A DNA stretch of 64,000 bases from Gorsachius magnificus (lineage: Eukaryota > Chordata > Aves > Pelecaniformes > Ardeidae): contig CM067084.1 in the NCBI GenBank assembly GCA_034008185.1, forward strand, positions 65,238,599 through 65,302,598, read 5' to 3'. Each line of letters opens with the position of its first letter. Position 1 is the stretch's first letter. The notes below the pieces were generated by a model. That model was given only the letters and a program-made list of their open reading frames with translations. It was not told the origin of the DNA and searched no databases. Below are positions 38,170 through 48,299 of this stretch, in pieces. The position numbers were made by a program, and so were the translations under genes.

Positions 38170-41100
38170 AACCTCACTAAAATCTTTCTTTGTTGTTCTC
38201 TCTTAACAGTAACATGCAGTCACAGTATAAGGCAACAGAGGCGTATGAGAACAAAATAATAAACAGTGTAAGTTATTAATTATCAAGACAATAGGAACAA
38301 GAAGAGCATATTTAGTTGCTGAATATTGAAAAACAGAAAAAAATTCATTATCACATGTAACAAGTTTCCCCACACCTTTCTTTTTACAAATATATAAACA
38401 CTTTACAGAGTTATCACACCCACACAGTAGCCCTCAGCAGTTTTGTAGGTCGTCCCCCAGGCTGCAAAAGCAGGCCTGTAGCAACTCAGAGTGTAAAAGG
38501 GGCAATCCCGAGGAAGTTACAAGCTTCTTTGCAAAGTAGTGATCTCTTCACCTGCAATCCTTCTTCCCAGCTTGAGCAGTGTGTACCTATAAACTCTATT
38601 GGGTCACAAACAAGGATTTCTACTTAGTTCAAAATAAAGCCATGAGAAGGGGGAAGTGTGCCTAGTGCCATGCGCAGCACAGACAGGACACCCAAGTAAG
38701 CACCACTTCGAACTTCAGTTCTGAGAAAACTTGTTCCCGGTTCTTGCATGCTCTAATCCAGAACGGACCTACAGGCTCAGGCCAATTTAATGTTTTTATT
38801 ATCTCTATACCCACTGGTTTTTTAATGTTCAGTGTTCTGTAGACTTCCACATTAAACTACCATCTTCTACAACACATTTCTATTCCTGGGGAACTGAAAA
38901 TAAAAATAGCAGATGTCTCTGCTCAAGCATATTGCAATTCCTGTTCTGAAACTGTATAATTCTTTTTTTTTTTTTTATTTAAACAACCACCATGAATTCT
39001 CTAAGAAAAACAGAGTTAAGCTGTTCCTTTAAAAAAAAAAAAAAAAGTTAAAGCTTTGATGTGATGGATGCATTGAACATGTCAGGAAGAGTATTATCAA
39101 AAGGAGAAGTTTAAAGCCATTCCCTGGGGTATATATGTTTTGATGTCCTACTGTCCTTGTCATACATGAAAGTATTTGGTCTATCTAGAAATTCATTTGA
39201 CCCAGAAAAAACAAATTGTTCAGAGTTAACAGGGGAAAAAACCCACACACGGAACAAGGACTGGGACTATGATATGCTCAGTATTACACTGCACTCTCTG
39301 TTTGAAGTAGATTAAGGAGAAACAGTAACAAGTAATTAAAATGTGTCCCGTTGGTCCCTCACCACTATCCAAACACTTCTGTGATAAAAAAAAGCAAAGG
39401 ACTCTAACTCCCAGATATCTTGAATGGGCTTCTTCAGCTCTCTACCTGGGGGTTCATTCATATGGCACAAGCTTCCTAGATTAAAATATACCTGGTAAAC
39501 ATTTTTTAATGGAGGGTAAAAGTGGTTTGAGGGCAGAATCAGCCTATATTCCTTCTGTATGAAAATACAGGCATAAATACTTGAATCAGATAGTAGAGAA
39601 ACAAAGGTTGCATTAAATGTGATGATGCTGGCCTCCCTAAGATTATACGATATTATTTATTATTTCTCTGATATTCAATAAAAGTTGTTATTTGTACTTT
39701 AAAAAAAATAATTAAATTACTCTTAAGCCTTTGGCAAAGGTGTCTTCTCAAAAGACATGTTATAAAATGCAAGCTCGGACACTCTTCCCTCAGCTTCAGA
39801 GTATTTGTTGAAAAAGCAGACAGGTCAACAGCAAAATTCAGTGCGGCTTCCCGTACAGCTTCTATGTCCTAGCAGAGCATAAGGAGAGAACTTATTTGCC
39901 ACATGTTTCTGGAAGTCCTGATTCAGTTCTCTTTATAGTTAGCAGACAGACTTCCACAGACTTTAACATCAGTTGGGTCACAAATTTATCCAGAAATGTT
40001 ACTTGCTGACTGCTTATTCTGCCATAAACTTCTCCAGGAATGAGAGAACATGAGTGTTAGAGCAAGGGGTAGTGAAACTTGGTGACTTAGGGATAAAACT
40101 GATGGCAGCTAGATTCATAGCAGGGAACTAGCAACAAACTTTTCAAAAAGCAGTTTGCCTACGCAAGAGTGAACAGCATTTCTGGCAAACCAACAGTTAG
40201 CCAAGGTTAAGAACTATTACCAGCTCAGTGATCTTAGAATCGTTTTCTTAAAATAGCAGAACAGAAAAAGGAGAGCCAGCTTGCCTCATGGGCAAGCTCT
40301 CCTCTCTTATTTTGGCAGAATGATGGTATAAGCGAAGAAGACTTAGAACTGAAGTAAATCACAGAGATGCCCCTAGATCTGATACATCACATGTCTAAGG
40401 AATGATGAATTGCAGCCCTTTGGAAAGGTTCACTGCAATGAAAAAAGTGACCTTGAATGCTAGTGATGACAGTCCACCCAGGAGTGACTACTCTGATCCA
40501 ACGGTGAGAGCCAGTCTGTTGTAACCTTATCATCCTGAAATTCATGGTTCGCTGCTGGAAAGAATTTGAAAGAGACAGAGCTGCAAACTTTAAAGTAGTT
40601 CCAAATCTATTCCCTGGCTCTGGGCTCCCTGAGCACTTGCACATTCTCACATGTTAAAACACAGTTTCAGAGAAGTGGAACTGACCATTTCAAACAGGTC
40701 TTTCTTTGGGAATGAACAGCATGAATGAATATACATAGAAAATTCCACAAGGCCATCACAGATGTGTCCTAGTTTGTACAAAATACACACTGACACCTTA
40801 GACAGACTCTTTCCCACACTGTAAATGGTTTACTACTATGTAGAGAAGCCCTACATTACAAACAGATTTATTAGCATATGTACAAAACCAACAGTCACAT
40901 GAAAATATTTATTCTAAAATGCAGTGAAGCTCACCTTATTAAAGTGATTCATTCTTTTTATCACTTTTCCTTTATGTACAGATCACAGCTTAGCAACAGA
41001 CTTGAACATGAAGTGCATGGCTGAAAAGTTGAAAATTGTGGTGATATAAGAGTATATTGCTGACTTGTCTAATGACAAAATGTTCTGACATAGTATAAAA

Positions 41101-42480
41101 TGCAAATCCTGTGTTATTGCCTTAAATTGTTCCAGTTCATTTACCTTGCTATGAGCATTCATTACAGCTAATTATTGCAGCAGATTTTTATTATTCATAA
41201 TTACTTTTTCACATTGTAATGATCATAAATTTTTAAAATTCCGGTCATCGTCTGTCACCACTCATGCTTGTGAGATCTTTTTTTGTACAGAACATTTTGC
41301 ATACTCGTTATCATTAATATGTTTGTAGGCTGTTATTATTCAAATCTAGTAAGGATCTTTTAAAGGAAATGCAATACTGTTTCTTAAATACATCCTTTTA
41401 GACCTAATGACAGACTGATGCTGATCCTAACTTAGAAAATGAAGTTAAATGCCACTAATTAAATGTACAGTTTACTCCTTGCACTCACTCTGTCAGGCTC
41501 ATGAATGCACCCACAGTTAGACAGAAATTATTTCACTGTTATTATCATCCAGGCAGCAAGGCATTTTAAAGACCAATTTGTAAAATGAAAAGGTTGAGAA
41601 CATAAAGCATTCCTTCCCAGCAAAAATGGAGAATGAGAGAAACAGCAAAAGAAAGAAAGAAAACTGCCTACACAGCTGTAAGCAACAAAATGCTCACAGA
41701 ACCAAGAAACACTCAATAACTTAAGCTCATCAGTCTGGTCTCATTTTATGAGGTAGCTGTAGATGTCAGATAGCTGTTTCGTCAGACAGGATAAACACAG
41801 AACTTTTATTGTTGGGACTGCCACTATTCTGCAGTTGCACTTGGTTTGCTACTTCTGAATAAGCCAAAATACAGTCAGTACTTCCCACAGAAGGGACTCT
41901 GATTTACTCTTTCTAGAACAGAGGATATTACAGGATATTTTCATAAAACCTCACAAAATGGCCTAAGTGACCCAAACTGGCAGATAAAACAAGTGCACAG
42001 AAACAAAAGAAACAAACCCAACCAACAACAGCAACATCTTGATTCACTGTGTCACTCAGTGCCATCAGAAGTTCTGAATTCAATTATTCTTTGTTAACAG
42101 TGACACTAAGTTCAGTAATGATGGTACCATGCTAACGTATACTATGGTCAATAGAGAAAAGGAAAGAACACACTACATATCAGAAACTAGGGGGGTCTTT
42201 TATAAATATTTCTCAAGTCTCTGAGGAAGTTACCGTGGATTGAAGCTCACTAAATATGCTTATAATTCACAGTGCAGATTAAATGACAGATGAAAGCAAT
42301 TACAAATTTCCCTTTTTCATTCAGTTTGTGTATAAAATATGATAGCAGCACAGTTACAGTAAATCTTTCAAGGCCATTTGGACAGAACATAGTTTGGTAG
42401 CTTTAAAAGAAAATAGCACATATGTTGATAAAACTATTGTACCTCTGACATGAAAAGCAGAAGATAAGGAGGTTACCAGT
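38170..42480. other. Non-coding stretch, no gene seen
   Basis: Contains a 14-base T-run (38963-38976), a 16-base A-run (39031-39046) and a GAAA-type run (41647-41663). The interval 41110-41360 is dense in TAAT-type words and may be regulatory. No coding signal is seen. Confidence 0.5.
40269..40303 (+). repeat. Short hairpin-forming inverted repeat
   Basis: agcttgcc (40278-40285) pairs perfectly with ggcaagct (40291-40298) across a 5-base loop, and aggag (40269-40273) pairs with ctcct (40299-40303) after a 4-base bulge. It is too short for a typical microRNA precursor. No promoter or terminator context supports a function. Confidence 0.6.
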
Positions 42481-42489
42481 CATGGTTGA

Positions 42490-42745
42490 CTAAATAAAGC
42501 CTTCAACAGAACTTGACATTCGATGATCCAACTTGAAAGGTTATGGAACACATTCCAAGCTGATTAAATGGGTCAGAGCTTTTCCTATGGACCATAGCCA
42601 GCAGGTTAAAGTCAATTGTGTCCCCTCCAATTGGCAAGCGATTAATGGAGATGTCTCCCCAGGGCACTAAATTGGGACCTTTACTCTTTCTACTAATGAT
42701 TAATGACCTGGTATTATACGATACAGCAATAAAGAATAAGCACAT
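42490..42745 (+). mobile_element. Old LINE reverse-transcriptase fragment (CR1/L2/Rex-like clade)
   Basis: Three blocks in order read as LINE reverse transcriptase. KAFN at about 42496 corresponds to the KAFD of motif A. Then, from about 42542, YGTHSKLIKWVRAF is followed by SQQVKVNC and SNWQAING, matching the family pattern YGI.GKLL.WI..FL, RSQRVKVNG, S.WQPV.SG. Then, after a frame change near 42650, SPQGTKLGPLLFLLMINDL matches GVPQGSVLGPLLFLIYINDL. The element is dead: it has stops, at least one frameshift, and the motif A Asp reads as Asn. The catalytic YADD box that should follow is not recognisable. The exact family cannot be fixed by eye. Confidence 0.8.
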
Positions 42746-42749
42746 GATG

Positions 42750-44510
42750 CTTCCCTCATGCAGTCTTTTCTAAATCACTGCATTAGAGGTCTCAAACTTA
42801 AAAAAAAAAAGAGAACATAAAATAAACAGTTGGGCATGATTTTAAGAGGTACTAGCCGGTAAGAACAGTACCCTCTGTTCTTAGTTGAGCAATACAAATG
42901 CAGATTCCACTTATTGCATTAATTTACTTTCTTTACACAGTACAGTTGAGATCAGTATCTGAACTTTTTCCACATATTCCTAGGAGAAATACATTAGAAC
43001 AGTATGCAAATATAATTAGGAATAAATGAAAATATTCCTAGATTTTTTTCCCCTATTAAAAAAAAGCTTGAAAAAATCAAGCTAAATCTCTATCAGCAAA
43101 TATCTTAAGATACCTTTAAGAAGAATCTCTGTCACTTGAAGACACTGCGGTCAGACATCAGGACCATTTTTTAAAATTGACAACCCATATTTTTACACTT
43201 CAGAAAAATGAAGTGATAGATAATCAAAAACTTTCCATTATAGTTAAGAAAAGAGAGCTGGAGACAACCAGCTTATATGTTAATCTGGTTGCAAATGGAA
43301 ACTAGAAGCAGTGCTTTAGGAGAAAATCAAATATTAATTAAAAGGTGGCAGAAGAATCTGATTTGCACAATTATCTGGAAGTTAAGCTGGTTCTTCACTA
43401 ATTTTGTTCATAGCTAACTCTATCTTTTTTTGTTACGATGCAAGTGAAATGTGCCTTTATTTCTTTAAACTCACCTCAAACGTCTAGATAGCTTTTAAAG
43501 CTATATTCTGGAGGTGTTTTGGTGTCATTTTTATTACTAGAAATAAAATTTGAATGCACTATTTCAGATAAAGCAAAATCTATTGAGAAAAGCTTCAGAG
43601 AAAATCAGTCTAAGACTTGATGTGTGTTCAAAGGACATCAGATTTAACTATGTTCATCAGTTTGGGGAGACATGGAAGGATGAGATGGGAGGATGAGCTC
43701 ATGGGTGACCCTGAGCTAATGTCCCTACTTTTTGAGCAGATCAAAATGAAATAAAATTTGTGGGAAACCTCATCAGAAGGAAAAGGGGAAAAGATACATG
43801 GAAAAACTGATCATGGTAAGAGGTGTTTTTCAAAATGAAATGTCACTCTAAAAGGAAGCCCTTAGCTAGCTAAAAAAATAAAAAAAGCAAACATTAAGAT
43901 TTGAAAAGATTAATGGACAGGTCTACATAGAGTTGTGAGCAGTGAATTATTATCAAAAGATTATATTTCTAATGAGCAATGTAAGGGACAGAATCTCAGA
44001 TTTATGTTAATTGATAACTTTATCAATGAACAATAAAAAGAAACATCACATCACTGGCAACAGTGTCTGAAAAAAACGAGTGAAAAAATGCAAAGACTGA
44101 AGAGACATGGTCACTGTCACAATTACCAGTCTTACAAGTTCACTGGAAATGCCATATTGCATTTGAAAGTTTTTCCTAAATGATGTGTCTAGTGCACACA
44201 AGTAATAATTTGAAAAAGCCCTGCAGTCAGGAGTTTAGAGTAGGTGCTGACAGTTGCCCATTGCAGCATCACAGTCTATGAATCTCTAAGTCTGATATAG
44301 CTATTTCTTCCCATTTGTAGAGCTGTACTTGACAACAAGTGAAAAGTTTTGGGTTTATGTCATGAGATTACTATGTGTAATATTGAGAAGAAACTTGTCA
44401 TTAGTAGGTTAAAGCTCAGACTTTTAATAGAGTCATCTGATAAAATATAACAAGGTAAAACTCTATTGAATTAAAACGTAATAAATAATTTGTATAGTGC
44501 ATTTCCTCTT
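42750..44510. other. Non-coding stretch, no gene seen
   Basis: AT-rich DNA with short A-runs. No coding signal and no recognised repeat. Confidence 0.5.
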
Positions 44511-44513
44511 TTT

Positions 44514-44731
44514 AGAAGCATAGAAATGTTGGTTGGAAGGGACCTATGGTGGCCCTCTTTGTCAGAGCAGAGCAACTTAAAAGACTCAAAGTGCAGTCTG
44601 CAGTTGTTACCCCTTATTATATCATCTGGTGCTACTGAGAAGAGTGTGACTGTGTCAGGTTTGTGACTGCCTTTCAAGCAGCTGTAAGCTCTCAGATCAC
44701 CCCTTAGCCTCCTTGCTACCTAGCCTTATCA
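44514..44731 (-). mobile_element. CR1 LINE 3' fragment, antisense
   Basis: The plus strand begins agaagcatagaaatgttggt, then ggaagggacctatggtgg, the inverted 3' end of CR1 (agaatcatagaat...ggttggaagggacc). It continues with gagaagagtgtgactgtg and accccttagcctccttgc, which match the antisense of the CR1 ORF2 end. The middle has diverged and small deletions are evident. The minus-strand open frame here is a by-product. Confidence 0.75.
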
Positions 44732-45427
44732 CTACTTAGATATGTGTTAAATTCTACAAGCAATGCTGTCAAACACTGCCGTCCATGTACCGTGAAAAGG
44801 GATGCTTTACGCTTTTTCTCAGGAATGAAGAAAATACTTACTTTGCACCTTTCCTGTTCTAGGGTGTATCATCAAGATAGCATACATCTCAAGCCTTTTC
44901 AAAACCTAAAAATTATCCTTCCAAGGTTGCTATGGAAAATTCTCTGTTTCCTTTGAAGCATCAGGCTGCTCCAAGGTAAAAGCATTTCTTGTTGTCTGCT
45001 TCCTGGTCTAAATGCCCAGTAAACTGGGGATCTAAATATGCCGTTAAGTGCAAGAACACAACGCAAAAGTTATGTATGTGTAACATACATATTGAAGCTC
45101 TAAAAGGAACCATTTAATAGCCTTTAAGGTTCTTTCAGACTCCCAGCACCCCTCTTCAAGTTATCTCTTCTACCTTCTATGCCATATTTCACTTCAGAAT
45201 GGCAAAAGTGGGAAAATGTATGGCAGAAAATGCCCACAATAGAATTAAACCTAACTAGTATCCCTTTTTATTGTCAAAGTACTGAATAAATATTGAATAG
45301 GTAAATCTAGAATATTCTTCACACCAAGACTAAAACTTCAGTGGGTGTCTGATATAACCTTCAGCCATCTTGAAAGCTAGAAACTAGGAATTGCCAGCTG
45401 ATTATTGTAATCAATGGCAGGGAAAGA

Positions 45428-45449
45428 CAAAATAAAACAAAACAAAACA
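45428..45449. repeat. (AAAAC)n simple repeat
   Basis: aaataaaacaaaacaaaac: about four units of an A4-5C motif. Simple repeat. Confidence 0.75.
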
Positions 45450-46130
45450 CCTAGGGAGTGGCTCATGTCTTTCATCACTATTTTTTACTAGTATATTATT
45501 TGGAACTAAGAGAACTCATTTGAATTGACGGAGTTTTACATCTAATATGCATATTCAACCATGATGAATTGCATGGCGGTTTTTTGAGTATCTAGCTGAG
45601 TCTATCTTTAAGGCAGTTCTAAATTACTGTTATTTCAGATCATGCCATGCCTGGACTGTAGGGAAGAACATGTTATCTAAGATAAACATGGCCCAAGGAT
45701 TTAAAGTGTCATTGTCCAACTTCTTAAGCTGCTCAGGTAATGAATTAAAAGGTAGTGAATTTGATGAGGCACAAGTGAAAGCATGAGACAAACACAGTAC
45801 TACAGTCTGAACTAAGACTCCTAAATGAAAATTAAATGAAATTAAATTATTACTTAAAATGAACATATAGTAACTTTTTCTCTGCAAGTTCATATAGAAT
45901 AAGTTATTAGATCTTCCCCTTTAAAAATATTGTTCTTGTTTATCATGTGCTATTGCATAGAGCAGTGGGAAAGTAACGCAGAGCTTCCACAAAATATCCA
46001 AGATATCCTTGAAAGATGACCATTATTTATCTTTACGATGCTGTATTTTTTGTCTAATGATGTAAGCACTTTTATTTTCCCAATGTTGCAAGTTATGCAC
46101 TGCATAAACGGACATCAGTTTTAACCCTGC

Positions 46131-46179
46131 TGTCAGTTTGCACCCATAATGTGGGTGCTCTGATGTCAGTTTGCACCCA
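46131..46179 (+). repeat. Two-copy tandem repeat, 33-bp period
   Basis: tgtcagtttgcaccca occurs at 46131-46146 and again at 46164-46179, with ataatgtgggtgctctga between them. A degenerate third copy (acatcagttttaacc) lies just upstream. It sits about 70 bases before the CR1 fragment and may be part of the same insertion or an independent local duplication. Confidence 0.7.
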
Positions 46180-46249
46180 CAACGGCCAGGATTGCTAAGT
46201 GCCTTCACTAAAAAACACACAAGAAAATATGTTGATTGGGAAGCAAAGT

Positions 46250-46705
46250 GTGCAGGGTGCTGTGGACAAGAGAGACCTCATAATCAAGAAACCAGGGCTG
46301 AAAGGAGGCCACCTCAAGAGCATGCACACAAATAAGAGAATGCAGACAGGACAGCATGATGGGGAACGTGCTCACACTTTTCCTGGGAAACCAGCATGAA
46401 TGGAGCCCATCTGAAGTGCCCATACACTAACGCACACACAGCATGGGCAATGAACAGGAGGAATCAGAGGTCTGAGTGTGATTGCAGGGCTATGGTCTCT
46501 GGGATCACAGAGACATGGTGGGAAGTCTCACACAGCTGGGGTGCTGTCAGAGCTGGATACAGGCACTTTAGGAAAACCAGGGTAGAATGGCAAGGACAGG
46601 CAGTTGCCCTTTATGTGACAGAGCAGCAGGAATGGATGGCGTCTTGCCTAGGGATGGGTGATGAGCCAGCTGAGAGCCTACGGCTTGGGGTTGGATGATG
46701 GACCA
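46250..46705 (+). mobile_element. CR1 LINE 5' region with endonuclease N-terminus, 3'-truncated
   Basis: The first part (ctgtggacaagagagacctc, aatcaagaaaccagggctga, aaggaggccacctcaag) is CR1 sequence just upstream of and at the start of ORF2. The frame at 46396-46698 then reads LKCPYTNA, GITETWWEVSHSWGAV, AGYRHFRKTR and VALYVTEQ, the N-terminal part of the CR1 apurinic-type endonuclease (family pattern: CMYTNARSMGNKQEELE, GITETWWD.SHDW, GYRLFRRDR, GGVALYV). The TETWW block carries a conserved catalytic Glu. The element stops abruptly near 46700 without reverse transcriptase or 3' tail, the opposite of the usual 5' truncation. The YTNA segment is present twice (about 46300-46365 and 46392-46460). 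Confidence 0.8.
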
Positions 46706-46709
46706 CCAA

Positions 46710-48130
46710 GAGCGATGCTGTCACGAACGTTTGCTACTGTAAGTATATCACCTGACTTAATACAAGATAGTGGTTCTCCTGACAAACCTTGCCCCACGTA
46801 TATCTTTAGACCAGTAACAATATTACTGCTTTGAGTCTCTGGCATCCTTTCAGAATACAATTAGGCATTAACACCTTGGCTATCATGGAATAGTTTATTT
46901 TCTCAAGTCTAGGTTTTGCCTAAATAATGAATGAATCTGTTGTTGAAATCTTACTTTTTCTTTGAGGAACAAAATTCTCATTTTCTGAACAGGTACCAAT
47001 AAACCTGAAATAGTCAGCAAGCAGACCCAATTTTTGTTGATTGCTGAAGCAGACAATGAACAAGACAACCAGCAAAGCCCATCAAAAAGAAAGGCTAAAA
47101 GGTACAAGGAGTTACATGCCAAAGATGATTAATTAGGAGACTATAAAAAATGTCCACTGGGAATGGAAAACTAGGAATTTATTTCTTAGGTTAAGTTAAA
47201 TAACATGGGGAGAATTAATGTATATTTACCCCTAATGTTAAGTTTGTGACCAAATCTGGAGTTTAAGTCAACTTGAACCCACTGAAATCTGCCTGCCCCT
47301 CTAGAGTCAATAAAGCACAATGCTGAGGTTAAAACTGAGTCTATGTGCAGGGAGAATGTAATTAAATTAACTAGACTCAGATACTGCAGTTTATCTAACC
47401 TTTTTGTGGGGTACTTGAAGGATGCATTGTCCTTTATTTGTTCTGCCTCACAATGGCACACTACACCTTCAAGTTTACCTACGCTTGTTTGCCATTTAAC
47501 AAGATTTTAAGTGTCACCTTAAGCACTAAACACAAACAAAACAGTAAATTATCATAATTAAGTTAAATTTGGAGCAATTGTCCTCAACCCATACTCATTC
47601 TGAAGTTTGCTGCTTCTGCTGCAGTCATGAAGTACTTGTGTGCATAATTCTAACAATTTTTCCAACAGAAGATAATTTTCTCACTATAAGTCATTGCTTG
47701 CTTTAAAAAAAAAAAAAAAAAAGATAAAACCTGCATAAAGTTCTAAATGTTAGGAGATAAATGAAAATGAGCATTGTTATATTAAACCATTGACTTCATT
47801 GTCTGTCCCTAATTTCTCCCCAGCTCTGGCTAGCCATAGCTTACAGCATTTTTGCTTGGCACCTGAATTTCCCTTTTCAAAGCAAACTGAAGATATAAAT
47901 ATAGTTTCAGACAGTAAATATTGGTGTCTAACTCAGACAGCCAGAGTTCAAGATTTTAGCCTGCTTTCTGGAGGATGTTGCCCATGTACATAGACAGGTT
48001 TCATGTGTGGCTTTTATCCTCCTTGCACAGTATATTCACAGACTAAATACTTGAATTGACTCATTTCATGCAAGAAACACAACTTTTCTTGAAAAGAGAC
48101 TGAAGCAAAATTTAGAGTCTTTATGTGTTT
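46710..48130. other. Non-coding stretch, no gene seen
   Basis: Contains an 18-base A-run at 47705-47722. Open frames of up to 91 codons on the minus strand are unrecognised. Confidence 0.5.
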
Positions 48131-48135
48131 TCAAG

Positions 48136-48226
48136 GAAGATGAGATGTTACAGGCGCTCTGGAGAAACAGTTGAGGAAGAAATTGTGACTAAATGCTTAG
48201 CCAATCTAAATGAATACAACTGCAAG
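48136..48226 (+). other. Exon-like segment (91 nt), unconfirmed
   Basis: An acceptor-like tttatgtgttttcaag leads into 91 nt that end in TGCAAG before gtgagcagg, a strong donor. After one leading base the segment gives 30 open codons, beginning KMRCYRRSGETVEEEIVT and ending LNEYNCK. The phase-0 frame closes at codon 13. No family is recognised and no partner exon was found. The donor overlaps the start of a possible tRNA-like SINE, so an exonised repeat edge is conceivable. Confidence 0.2.
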
Positions 48227-48227
48227 G

Positions 48228-48292
48228 TGAGCAGGAGGTCCAGAGGTTAAGACAGCCCTGCACCCTGAAGGCTGGAGAGACCGTTCATTTAT
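48228..48292 (+). mobile_element. Possible tRNA-derived SINE remnant
   Basis: gtccagaggttaagacagcc resembles the A-box region of tRNA-derived SINEs (gtggttaagag). About 35 bases on, gagaccgttcattta resembles a decayed B-box (ggttcgaat). Neither box is intact. Weak assignment. Confidence 0.25.
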
Positions 48293-48299
48293 TACGGTA

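Noticed and set aside
40269..40303. MicroRNA precursor
   Set aside because: The stem is only 8 + 5 pairs with a bulge, far shorter than a typical precursor hairpin.
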